Part shown: positions 42,563 through 50,494 of the stretch, in pieces
Layout: each line of letters begins with the position of its first letter
How positions within the stretch are numbered: the stretch's first letter is position 1
Source of the DNA: Streptomyces sp. NBC_00576
GTDB taxonomy: Bacteria > Actinomycetota > Actinomycetes > Streptomycetales > Streptomycetaceae
Assembly (NCBI RefSeq): GCF_036345175.1
Contig: NZ_CP107780.1
Span: forward strand, 9,548,001-9,612,000
Reading direction: 5' to 3'
DNA length: 64,000 nucleotides
The notes under the pieces: model-generated
What the model was told of the DNA's origin: nothing
The model's input: only the letters and a program-made list of their open reading frames with translations
Databases searched by the model: none
Made by a program: the position numbers and the translations under genes

Positions 42563-42580
42563 GATGTTTACGTAAACATC
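42563..42580. promoter_or_regulatory. LacI operator 1 of the galactan divergon
   Basis: A perfect 18-bp palindrome, GATGTTTACGTAAACATC, centred on CG as LacI/GalR-family operators are. It is 53 bases upstream of the MalF-type permease start, so it likely covers that promoter. A near-identical site lies 56 bases away centre to centre. Confidence 0.88.
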
Positions 42581-42619
42581 TCCCTCCGCGGGAGCCCCAC
42601 GAGAGGTCCACCGGCTGTT

Positions 42620-42635
42620 ATGTTTACGTAAACAT
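42620..42635. promoter_or_regulatory. LacI operator 2 of the galactan divergon
   Basis: ATGTTTACGTAAACAT, a perfect 16-bp palindrome with the same core as operator 1. It lies 86 bases before the LacI gene and is suited to autoregulation. The 56-base spacing (about 5.3 turns) allows a small loop or independent binding. Confidence 0.88.
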
Positions 42636-42720
42636 CTGATGGCGGCATGTCTACACCGCTCCCCCGACGCTGGTCAAGGTCGTCGGGCGCAACAGTGGAC
42701 CGGAGAGCGAGGATTGACGG

Positions 42721-43797
42721 GTGGACACAGCTGACGGCACCTCGGCCGAGCCGGCGCGGGCACGGGCGCGCACCAGGAAACGGGCCGCCCGCCGCACCCA
42801 GAGCGCCTCCATGGCGGACGTCGCCAGGGTCGCCGGAGTGTCCTCGCAGACCGTCTCCCGGGTGTCGAACGGCTTCCCCGGTGTCAATGAGGAGACGCGG
42901 CGGCAGGTCCTCGCGGCGATGAAGGAGCTGGGCTACCGGCCCAACAGTGCCGCCCGGGCCCTCAAACGCGGCGAGTTCCGCACCATCGGCGTCATCACCT
43001 TCGGCCTGTCCACCACGGGGAACGTCCGCACGCTGGAGGCGATCGCGACCTCGGCGGCACACGAGGGATACTCGGTCACCCTGCTGCCGGTCGCTGTGCC
43101 GACGCAGGACGAGGTGCGCGGAGCGTTCTCGCGGCTCGGTGAACTCGCCGTCGACGCCGTCATCGTCATCCTCGAAGTGCACCTCCTCGACGCGTCGACC
43201 CTCTCCATGCCGCCACACGTCCAGGTGGTCGTCGCCGACTCCGACGCGGGCGACCGCTACACCGTGGTCGACACCGACCAGGCGGGCGGCACCCGGACGG
43301 CCGTACGGCATCTCCTGGACCTCGGGCACCGCACGGTCTGGCATCTGGCCGGCCCCGAGGGCTCGTACGCGGCGCAGCGCCGCACCGATGCCTGGCGCGC
43401 CGAACTCCTCGCGGCCGAGCGGACCGCGCCGCCCCTGGTGCGCGGCGACTGGTCGGCGGAGTCGGGCTACCACGCCGGGCTGCGAATTGCCCAACTGCCG
43501 GACTGCACTGCGGTGTTCGTGGCCAACGACCAGATGGCGCTGGGGTTGCTGCGGGCCCTGCACGAGAGCGGTCGCAGGGTGCCCGAGGACATCAGCGTGA
43601 TCGGCTTCGACGACATCCCCGAGGCGAGCTCGTTCCTGCCGCCGCTGACCACTGTGCACCAGGACTTCGCCGAGGTGGGGCGGCTGTGCGTGGAGGGCGT
43701 ACTGCGGCAGATGCGGCAGGACGCGACGGAACACGGGACGACGCTGGTGCCGACGCGGCTGGTCGTGCGGAAGAGCACGGCGCCGCCGCGGTCGTGA
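42721..43797 (+). CDS. LacI-family transcriptional regulator of the galactan locus
   Basis: 358 residues from a GTG with GCGAGGA upstream. After a ~28-residue Arg/Ala-rich leader comes the LacI helix-turn-helix SMADVARVAGVSSQTVSRVS and the hinge region YRPNSAARALKRG; the C-terminal sugar-binding domain follows (TAVFVANDQMALGLLRAL, VIGFDDIPEASSFLPPLTTV). It is divergent from the importer and hydrolase operon with two palindromes between, so it is the likely repressor, released by a galacto-oligosaccharide. Confidence 0.94.
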   Translation: MDTADGTSAEPARARARTRKRAARRTQSASMADVARVAGVSSQTVSRVSNGFPGVNEETRRQVLAAMKELGYRPNSAARALKRGEFRTIGVITFGLSTTGNVRTLEAIATSAAHEGYSVTLLPVAVPTQDEVRGAFSRLGELAVDAVIVILEVHLLDASTLSMPPHVQVVVADSDAGDRYTVVDTDQAGGTRTAVRHLLDLGHRTVWHLAGPEGSYAAQRRTDAWRAELLAAERTAPPLVRGDWSAESGYHAGLRIAQLPDCTAVFVANDQMALGLLRALHESGRRVPEDISVIGFDDIPEASSFLPPLTTVHQDFAEVGRLCVEGVLRQMRQDATEHGTTLVPTRLVVRKSTAPPRS

Positions 43798-44253
43798 GGC
43801 GGCGCGGGGAGGGCTGCGGAGGCGATGTGGGGGTGCCCTTCGGAGACCTGGGGGAGTGTCCTTCGCGCCATGCTGCGGGGCGCCGGACGGAGTCGTGGCA
43901 GGCCCGGAACGCGGAGGTGGTCGCCGACCGGTCCCCGTGACGGAGACGGTGTGGCTGTTGCGCGAACGCGGAGCCGGTTGGTCCGAGCGGCCGCCTGACC
44001 GTTTCGGGTGCATTGCCCGAGCGGCACCTGTGGGTCGTTGTCGGACAGTGCGCGCAAAAGCGGCCTCAGGCCTGCGGTTCGCCGGATTTTGTCTCCCTGT
44101 CCAGGACCAAGCCGGCCTGGAGGATTATAATTCTCGCGCCTGTCCCCACAGCACAACTCCGGAGCGTCACACCATGCGATCTCCTGGTGGCACCTCGCCC
44201 AACCCTCCCCACACCACACCGCTCGCAACTCCCCGGATGCCTGACCCCCGCGC
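43798..44253 (+). other. 456-base intergenic region with a TATAAT promoter element
   Basis: No convincing gene is seen in either strand: open frames here lack ribosome sites and third-position GC bias. A perfect TATAAT at 44126-44131, in a short AT-rich patch that stands out, lies 123 bases before the LuxR gene; no good -35 is found 16-18 bases before it, so it may need an activator. An 8-codon frame (ATG at 44237) ends over the LuxR start and could be a leader peptide, with low confidence. Confidence 0.5.
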
Positions 44254-46617
44254 GTGGTGAGACCCCTGCGGGGCCGCACCGCTGAACTCCGTGACCTGAC
44301 CGACGCGTTGTCCGCCGCGGCTTCGGGCAGCAGCGGGACCGCGCTGATCCTGGGCGACCGCGGGTACGGCAAGACCCGGCTGGTGGAGGAGATGCGGAGG
44401 CTGGCGGAGGAGCGCGGCTTCCTCGTGGATCCGCCCGGCTGGTACGAGACCGGCAGCGGGCAGAGCCGGCTCGACCGCCCGGTCCTGACGGTCCTGGACG
44501 ACCAGATGCCGGGCGCCGAACCGGTCGAGTTCGCCAAGGTGAAGACGGCGCTGGAGGCAAGCCGGGACGAGCCGCGGCTGTGCCTGATCACGTTACGCAA
44601 AGGCACCTACGGACTGGACGGGCACCGGTTCGTCTCCGCGCTGGAGGCGGAGAGCTGCACCCGGGTCGAACTCGGGGCACTCGACGCGGAGGCCGTCCAG
44701 GACATCCTGACCGACAACTTAGGGGCCCCGCCGGACGCCGACCTCCTGCGGCTCGCCGACACGGCGGCGGGCAGCCCGCTGTACGTGGAGTCCCTGGCCC
44801 GCGGTCTGATCGAGGACGGGCAGGTGGTGATCAGACAGGGCACCGCCATACGCCGGAGCGGCGCCGTGCCGGACCGGCTGCAGACCATGGTGACCTGCCA
44901 GCTCAACGAACTCGCCCCAGAGGCCCAGAACTTGGTACGGGCTGCCGCGGCCCTGGGCCCCGTCTGCGGCGTCGACAGACTCATCGCCGTCTTCACCGGG
45001 CCCGCCGCCCGGCTCATGGCCGACATCCAGCAGATCGTCGACGCGGGCATCATGGAACGCCGAGGCGACGAACTCGTGTTCCGGCATGAACTGATGCGCT
45101 GGGCCATCGCTGAGACGACCCTGCCCGCCGTACGCGAAAGGATGGTCGAGGAGGCCACGTCGGGGCTGCTCGGCGGCCTGGGTCGGCAACCGGTCCTGCG
45201 CTCGACGGATCCTCGGCCCACCGCCGCGCCCCCCGCGCGGCCGACAGCTCCCGACCCGTCCGCGGAGCGGAGCGCCGATCTGCCCCGCCAGATCTACACC
45301 GGCATACTCGACGGCCGGCTGGACGATGTGCACGAACTGGCCATCTCGCTCCTCGGCACCTGCCGGCCGTTCGGGGACACGCCTGCCCGGATCAAGGCAC
45401 TGCTGGCCCTCTCGCTCTGTGCCCGGCTCGGCGGCCAGCCGTCCGCGGCCCTGCGGCGCAGCCGGGAGGCCGCCGCCCTGACCCTGGGGATTCGCGGCCG
45501 GGATGATTTCCTCCACCTGGCTCCCCTCAGCGCCCTGGAACTCACCTGGCTCGGCGAGTCCACGATCGCCCGGTGGCTGCTCCAGTGGGCCGAGACCCAT
45601 GAGGAGTACCGGACAGACCCCGCCCCGTACCACCTGGCGCAGCTCGCCGAGGCACAACTGCTGGTTCTCGAAGGCCGGTTGGAGCAGGCAGCCCGAACGG
45701 CCGAGGCCGTCATCGACTGGGCGATCGCCAGTAGGCACGACGTGGTCCTGCCACACTGCTGGGCGATCCGGGCCCTGGCCGCCCTGCGGGCAGGGGAGAC
45801 GCACATCGCGGAACACATGGTGGCGCGTTACCGGGGGAGCGAGCGGAGTGGCCTGGGTGTGTGCAGCGCTCTGCCTGCGTGGGCCGCCCTGCAGACGACG
45901 GTCGAACGGGACGGTCCGACGCACGGGATCGACCTGCTGCTCGGGCGATACGGATACCTCGTCGACTCACCCGCGCTGTTCGTGGAGGAACCGGGCGCGG
46001 CAGCCTGGATGGTACGCATCGCGCAGGCGGCGGGCGCCTACACGGTGGCGAGGGAGGCGGTGGCCGCCATCCGGCGACTCGCCGACGCGAACCCCGACTT
46101 CGCGCCGGTCGTCGCGTCGGCGGTGCATGCCGAAGGGCTCCACAGTCAGGACCCCCACCTGCTGACCGAGGCCCTGCACGCGCACCGCGATCCGTGGGCG
46201 GCGGCCTGGGCCGCCGAGGACCTGGCCGGTCTGCTGGACCGCACGGACAGACCTGGCCGGCTCCCCGTCGTCCTCCATCTGGCCAGAGCCCATCTCGGAT
46301 TCGAGAAGTCGGGGGACGCGCTCCGGGCTGCCAGGGCAGGCCGCCTGCTGACCGGCCTCACCACGGCGCAGCCCGTGCAGACCGCCTCCGGTCCCGCCAT
46401 CGCCCGCCAGCCCCTGTCCAGCTCCGAGCAGGCGGTCGCCGATCTGGTGGTGCAGGGTATGACGAACCGTCAGGCAGCCGGTCGGCTCGACCTCTCGCCG
46501 CACACCGTCAACTTCCATCTCCGCAACGTCTTCCGGAAGTTCGGCATCAGCTCCAGGGTCGAACTCGCCCGCCTGTACCAGAGTCCCAGGGTGGGCAGGA
46601 CACCCTCGGGCCCGTGA
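44254..46617 (+). CDS. Large LuxR-family ATP-binding regulator (LAL-like) with two TTA codons
   Basis: 787 residues from a GTG at 44254 (the next GTG also possible). An N-terminal P-loop region (LILGDRGYGKTRLVEE, about 31-46) begins a STAND-type ATPase, the middle is tetratricopeptide-like helices, and the C-terminal LuxR helix-turn-helix ends the protein (LSSSEQAVADLVVQGMTNRQ, then LSPHTVNFHLRNVFRKFGI, about 716-770). It is somewhat shorter than classical LAL regulators (~900-1000). Two leucines, 114 and 156, are TTA, so translation should depend on the bldA tRNA and come late in growth. Target genes are not apparent; flanked by two sugar loci. Confidence 0.93.
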   Translation: MVRPLRGRTAELRDLTDALSAAASGSSGTALILGDRGYGKTRLVEEMRRLAEERGFLVDPPGWYETGSGQSRLDRPVLTVLDDQMPGAEPVEFAKVKTALEASRDEPRLCLITLRKGTYGLDGHRFVSALEAESCTRVELGALDAEAVQDILTDNLGAPPDADLLRLADTAAGSPLYVESLARGLIEDGQVVIRQGTAIRRSGAVPDRLQTMVTCQLNELAPEAQNLVRAAAALGPVCGVDRLIAVFTGPAARLMADIQQIVDAGIMERRGDELVFRHELMRWAIAETTLPAVRERMVEEATSGLLGGLGRQPVLRSTDPRPTAAPPARPTAPDPSAERSADLPRQIYTGILDGRLDDVHELAISLLGTCRPFGDTPARIKALLALSLCARLGGQPSAALRRSREAAALTLGIRGRDDFLHLAPLSALELTWLGESTIARWLLQWAETHEEYRTDPAPYHLAQLAEAQLLVLEGRLEQAARTAEAVIDWAIASRHDVVLPHCWAIRALAALRAGETHIAEHMVARYRGSERSGLGVCSALPAWAALQTTVERDGPTHGIDLLLGRYGYLVDSPALFVEEPGAAAWMVRIAQAAGAYTVAREAVAAIRRLADANPDFAPVVASAVHAEGLHSQDPHLLTEALHAHRDPWAAAWAAEDLAGLLDRTDRPGRLPVVLHLARAHLGFEKSGDALRAARAGRLLTGLTTAQPVQTASGPAIARQPLSSSEQAVADLVVQGMTNRQAAGRLDLSPHTVNFHLRNVFRKFGISSRVELARLYQSPRVGRTPSGP

Positions 46618-46719
46618 CGCCTGCCGGTCACGGTACGCGTACGGCGCCGCGGCCCCGGACCCGGACATCGGGTACGGGGTCACGGCTGGGGCGAGGCGGG
46701 GCAAGGTCAGGCGGACGGG

Positions 46720-47718
46720 TCAGAGGCAGGCCGCAGCGCTGTGCAGGTTCTTCGCGGCCAGGGCCAGGCCCTCGGTCTGCGAGTAGGCGGCGTCCTCGTG
46801 CTCGATGTTCACGGCCATGTCCGGGTCGATCTCCGCGAGGGCGCGCAGGAACTCCGTCCAGAAGGGGACGTCGTTGCCGAGGCCCACGGCGACGAACTTC
46901 CATGCCGGGTTCGCGGGCCAGGCGTTGCACCAGAAGCCGTAGCCGGTGGGCACCTTTCCGACCGCGTCTGCGGGCACGCGCGTGAACGACGTGTCCAGGA
47001 CGCCACGGATGTCGGCGCCCGGGCAGAGCGTCGCGTCCTTCGCGGCGGCGTGGAACACCAGCGGACCGAGCCACTTGATGGAGGCGACGATGTCCATGCC
47101 CTGCCACATCAGGTGGGAGGGGTCCATCTCCGCGCCGACGTTCGTCAGGCCGCCCGCGTCGACGAGCCGCTTGAGGGTGACCGGGGAGAAGACGACGTTG
47201 TGCGGGTGCATCTCGATGGCGACCCGGACGTTGTTCTCCCGGGCCAGGGCGTCGATCTCCTGCCAGAACTCGACGGCCACACCCCATTGGTAGTCCAGGA
47301 CGTCCATGTAGACGCCGTCCCACGGATTCACCACCCAGGACGGGTATTTGGCGTCCGGGTCGGAGCCCGGGGTGCCGGACATCGTCACCACGTGCCGGAC
47401 GCCGAGCAGGCCCGCGAGCCGGATCGTGCGGCGCAGGTCGTCGGCGTGCTTCGGGCCGACCCCCGGCAGCGGGTTGAGCGGGTTGCCGTTGCAGTTGAGA
47501 CCGGTCAGCTCCATTCCCCGGTCGGCGAAGCCCGCCAGGTACTCCTCGCGTGCGGTGGCCGAGGACAGCAGCAGGTCGACCGGGCAGTGCGGGGAGGGGA
47601 TGAAACCGCCGGTGTTGACCTCCACCGAGGTCAGACCGTTCTCCTTGAGGATGTCGAGAGCCTCGGGGAGGGTGCGGTCGTGCAGACAGGCGGTGTAGGC
47701 GCCGAGCTTGAGGGCCAT
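46720..47718 (-). CDS. TIM-barrel sugar phosphate isomerase/epimerase-like protein
   Basis: 332 residues from the ATG at 47718 with AAGGAG upstream. It is an AP-endonuclease-2-type barrel: MALKLGAYTACLHDRTLPEA, ELTGLNCNGNPLNPLPG, AIEMHPHNVVFSP and NVGAEMDPSHLMWQGMD, with Glu, His and Asp metal ligands. It is last in the iol operon, 34 bases after the dehydrogenase. Homologues sit beside Gfo/Idh/MocA dehydrogenases; it may act as an inosose isomerase (IolI-like) or dehydratase, though sequence does not identify it as canonical IolE. Confidence 0.87.
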   Translation of the reverse strand: MALKLGAYTACLHDRTLPEALDILKENGLTSVEVNTGGFIPSPHCPVDLLLSSATAREEYLAGFADRGMELTGLNCNGNPLNPLPGVGPKHADDLRRTIRLAGLLGVRHVVTMSGTPGSDPDAKYPSWVVNPWDGVYMDVLDYQWGVAVEFWQEIDALARENNVRVAIEMHPHNVVFSPVTLKRLVDAGGLTNVGAEMDPSHLMWQGMDIVASIKWLGPLVFHAAAKDATLCPGADIRGVLDTSFTRVPADAVGKVPTGYGFWCNAWPANPAWKFVAVGLGNDVPFWTEFLRALAEIDPDMAVNIEHEDAAYSQTEGLALAAKNLHSAAACL

Positions 47719-47752
47719 GTGGATGCTCCTTCGATACGTACGAGTGCGGGGG

Positions 47753-48949
47753 TCAGACGGCGGGCGGGACCGTGACGGCGGCGCCGCCGGTGCGTGAGGA
47801 CTCGACGACCGCGTGGATGATCTCCATGGTCCGCAGCGCGTCGGCGAAGCCGGCACAGGCCGGCAGCGGGTCGGCGACTCCCGCGACCTGGTCGAGGAAC
47901 GCCCGGGCCTGGTAGGTGAAGTTGTCGGCGTTGCTGGCACCCACGCCCGGCGCCTCCATCGGGACCCCGCCCGCGAAGTACGGCAGCTGCGGACCGGCGA
48001 TGACCTGCCGGGCACCGCGCGTACGGGCCTCCGGCTGCGCGTCGTCGAAGAGGTACTCGGCGGGCCGGTGCTGGTCGAACGCGGCCCGGCCGCCGAGTCC
48101 AAGGATGTCGAAGGCGAGCCCGTTGGGCAGGCCGAAGCCGGTGCGTGTCACCGAGAAGGTGCCGACGAGCCCGGACTCGAAGCGGGCGGTGAAGGACGCC
48201 GTGTCCTCGTTGTCGACCTCGCCGAACTCGTCGGAGACGGGAGCCGAGTTGTGCCCGACGACCGCACCCAGCGGCAGCGGACGCTTGGGGATCTGCGTCG
48301 ACAGCGAGGCACCGGAGACCGCCGTGATGGATCCGGCGACGTACTCGGCGGCGTCGATCACGTGCGAGCCGATGTCCCCGAGCGCGCCCGAACCGGGACC
48401 GCCCTTGAACCGCCAGCTCAGGGGACCGTTCGGGTCGGTCGCGTAGTCGCACCAGTAGCGCCCGCTGAACAGCGAGAGATCACCCAGCTCACCGCGCCGG
48501 ACGTGCTCGCGGATCGCGGCGATGCCGGGGGAGCGGCGGAAGGTGTAGCCGACGGCGGTCACGACGTCGGCGGTGCGCTCCAGCTCGACCATCGCGCGGG
48601 CGTCGTCGAGCGAGCCTGCCAGCGGCTTCTCGCACAGCACGTGCTTGCCCGCGGCGACCAGCGCCTCCGCGATCGAGCGGTGCAGGGAGTTGCCCACGAC
48701 GATGCTCACGGCGTCGATGGTCGGGTCCTCGGCGACGGCCTCCCAGCTCGGGAGCGCCTTGTCGTATCCGTAGCGGCGGGCGGCATCGTCGGCGAGTGCG
48801 ACGTTGGCGTCGGCTATCGCGGCCAGCCGGACCGGCGGCAGACCGGCGCCGAAGACCGTGTTGACGTTGCGGTAACCGGCGGCGTGGCTGCGGCCGGCCA
48901 TACCGGCGCCGATCACCGCGACGGAGATGGGCTTTCCCGAGGTGGTCAT
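47753..48949 (-). CDS. Gfo/Idh/MocA-family oxidoreductase (inositol dehydrogenase-like)
   Basis: 398 residues. The Rossmann N-terminus VAVIGAGMAGRSHAAGYRN and the EKPLAG motif with the catalytic Lys (HVLCEKPLAGSLDDA) are intact; the C-terminal domain has GALGDIGSHVIDAAEYVAG. The family oxidises cyclitols or sugars with NAD. In this operon it may be the myo-inositol 2-dehydrogenase (IolG) or act on an inositol isomer; length (398 versus ~340 for IolG) and its C-terminal region suggest a divergent member. Confidence 0.9.
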   Translation of the reverse strand: MTTSGKPISVAVIGAGMAGRSHAAGYRNVNTVFGAGLPPVRLAAIADANVALADDAARRYGYDKALPSWEAVAEDPTIDAVSIVVGNSLHRSIAEALVAAGKHVLCEKPLAGSLDDARAMVELERTADVVTAVGYTFRRSPGIAAIREHVRRGELGDLSLFSGRYWCDYATDPNGPLSWRFKGGPGSGALGDIGSHVIDAAEYVAGSITAVSGASLSTQIPKRPLPLGAVVGHNSAPVSDEFGEVDNEDTASFTARFESGLVGTFSVTRTGFGLPNGLAFDILGLGGRAAFDQHRPAEYLFDDAQPEARTRGARQVIAGPQLPYFAGGVPMEAPGVGASNADNFTYQARAFLDQVAGVADPLPACAGFADALRTMEIIHAVVESSRTGGAAVTVPPAV

Positions 48950-48985
48950 GGGGGGTGCCTTTCGAAGAGTCCCTCTGGGGGAAGG

Positions 48986-50482
48986 TCAGCTGGAGGTGGG
49001 GAAGTTGAAGCCGGCGGCGAGCTGCTGGGCGGGCTGCGGCCAGCGCGTGGTGACGACCTTGGGGCGGGTGTAGAAGCGGATGCCCTCGGGGCCGTGCACG
49101 GGGGAGTCGCCGATGAGGGAGTCCTTCCACCCGCCGAAGGAGTAGTACGACATGGGCACCGGCACCGGGACGTTGATGCCGATCATGCCGACCCTGACCC
49201 GGCGCTGGAACCGGCGCGCCGCCTCACCGCTGCCGGTGAACAGGGCGGTGCCGTTGCCGTACGGATTGGCGTTGACGAGGTCGATGGCCTCGTCGAGCGA
49301 GTCGACCCGGACGACGGCGAGCACCGGTCCGAACAACTCCTCCTTGTACGCGTCCATCTCGACGGTGACCCGGTCGAGCAGGGACGGTCCGGTGAAGAAG
49401 CCCTCCTCGTGACCGTCGACCTTCAGCCCGCGTCCATCCACGACGACGGTGGCGCCCTGCGAGGCCGCGACCCCGACGGCGTTCTCGACGCGCTCCTGCG
49501 ACGCCCTGGTCACGAGCGGCCCCATCTCGGTGTCCGACGCATCGCCGGGCCCGACCCTGACGTCGCGGGCCTTGCGCTCCAGCACCTCGACGAGGGAGTC
49601 GGCGACGTCGCCCACGGCCACGGCGACCGAGACGGCCATGCAGCGTTCGCCGGCCGAGCCGTAGGCGCCGGCGGTGATGTGGTTGGCGGCGAACTCCAGG
49701 TCGGCGTCGGGCAGGACGACGGCGTGGTTCTTGGCGCCGCCGAGAGCCTGGACCCGCTTGCCGCGCGAAGTCGCCTGCTCGTGCACGTACTTGGCGATCG
49801 GCGTCGAGCCGACGAAGGACACGGCCTCGATACCGGGGTGGGCGAGGATCGCGTCGACGGCGTCCTTGCCGCCGTGCACGACGTTGAAGACGCCGTCGGG
49901 CAGCCCGGCCCTCCGGTACAGCTCGGCCACGAAGTTGGCGGCGGACGGGTCACGCTCGCTCGGTTTGAGGATGAAGGTGTTGCCGGTGGCAATGGCGATG
50001 GGATGCATCCAAAGGGGCACCATGGCGGGGAAGTTGAAGGGCGTGATGCCCGCGACGACACCGAGCGGCTGCCGGAAGTCGTGCACGTCGACACCGCGCG
50101 ACACCTGGTCCGAGAAGGACCCCTTCAGTACATCTCCCAGCCCGCACGCGAACTCGACGACCTCCCGGCCGCGGGTGATCTCGCCGCGCGCGTCGTCGAC
50201 CGTCTTGCCGTGCTCGGCCGAGATGATCCGGCCCAGCTCCTCCTCGTGCTCGACGAGCAACTGCCGGAAGGCGAACATGACTTGGGTGCGCTGTGCGAGC
50301 GACGACTGCGACCACGTCTCGAACGCGGCGGAGGCGGCTTCGACGGCGGCATCGACCTCGGCGGCGCCGCCGAGCACGACCCGCGCCTGCTCCTGGCCGG
50401 TGGCCGGGTTGAACACCGGCGCGGTACTGGGGTTCGCCCCGGTGACCGGGGACCCGTTGATCCAGTGCTGGATGGTTGTCAC
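48986..50482 (-). CDS. mmsA: Methylmalonate-semialdehyde dehydrogenase (CoA-acylating)
   Basis: 498 residues. Catalytic Cys281 is in GERCMAVSVAVAVG, and TPFNFPAMVPLWMHPIAIA and SVGSTPIAKYVHEQAT match the MmsA/IolA family, which lacks the usual general-base Glu. It turns malonate or methylmalonate semialdehyde plus CoA and NAD into acetyl- or propionyl-CoA. In the inositol route it is the last step, giving acetyl-CoA. It is preceded by iolD at 12 bases. The gene could also serve valine breakdown. Confidence 0.93.
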   Translation of the reverse strand: MTTIQHWINGSPVTGANPSTAPVFNPATGQEQARVVLGGAAEVDAAVEAASAAFETWSQSSLAQRTQVMFAFRQLLVEHEEELGRIISAEHGKTVDDARGEITRGREVVEFACGLGDVLKGSFSDQVSRGVDVHDFRQPLGVVAGITPFNFPAMVPLWMHPIAIATGNTFILKPSERDPSAANFVAELYRRAGLPDGVFNVVHGGKDAVDAILAHPGIEAVSFVGSTPIAKYVHEQATSRGKRVQALGGAKNHAVVLPDADLEFAANHITAGAYGSAGERCMAVSVAVAVGDVADSLVEVLERKARDVRVGPGDASDTEMGPLVTRASQERVENAVGVAASQGATVVVDGRGLKVDGHEEGFFTGPSLLDRVTVEMDAYKEELFGPVLAVVRVDSLDEAIDLVNANPYGNGTALFTGSGEAARRFQRRVRVGMIGINVPVPVPMSYYSFGGWKDSLIGDSPVHGPEGIRFYTRPKVVTTRWPQPAQQLAAGFNFPTSS

Positions 50483-50494
50483 GTGAGGGTGTCC

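Noticed and set aside
43856..44260. 134-codon plus-strand frame before the LuxR gene
   Set aside because: No ribosome site, mixed composition, no recognisable domain; it spans the TATAAT element.
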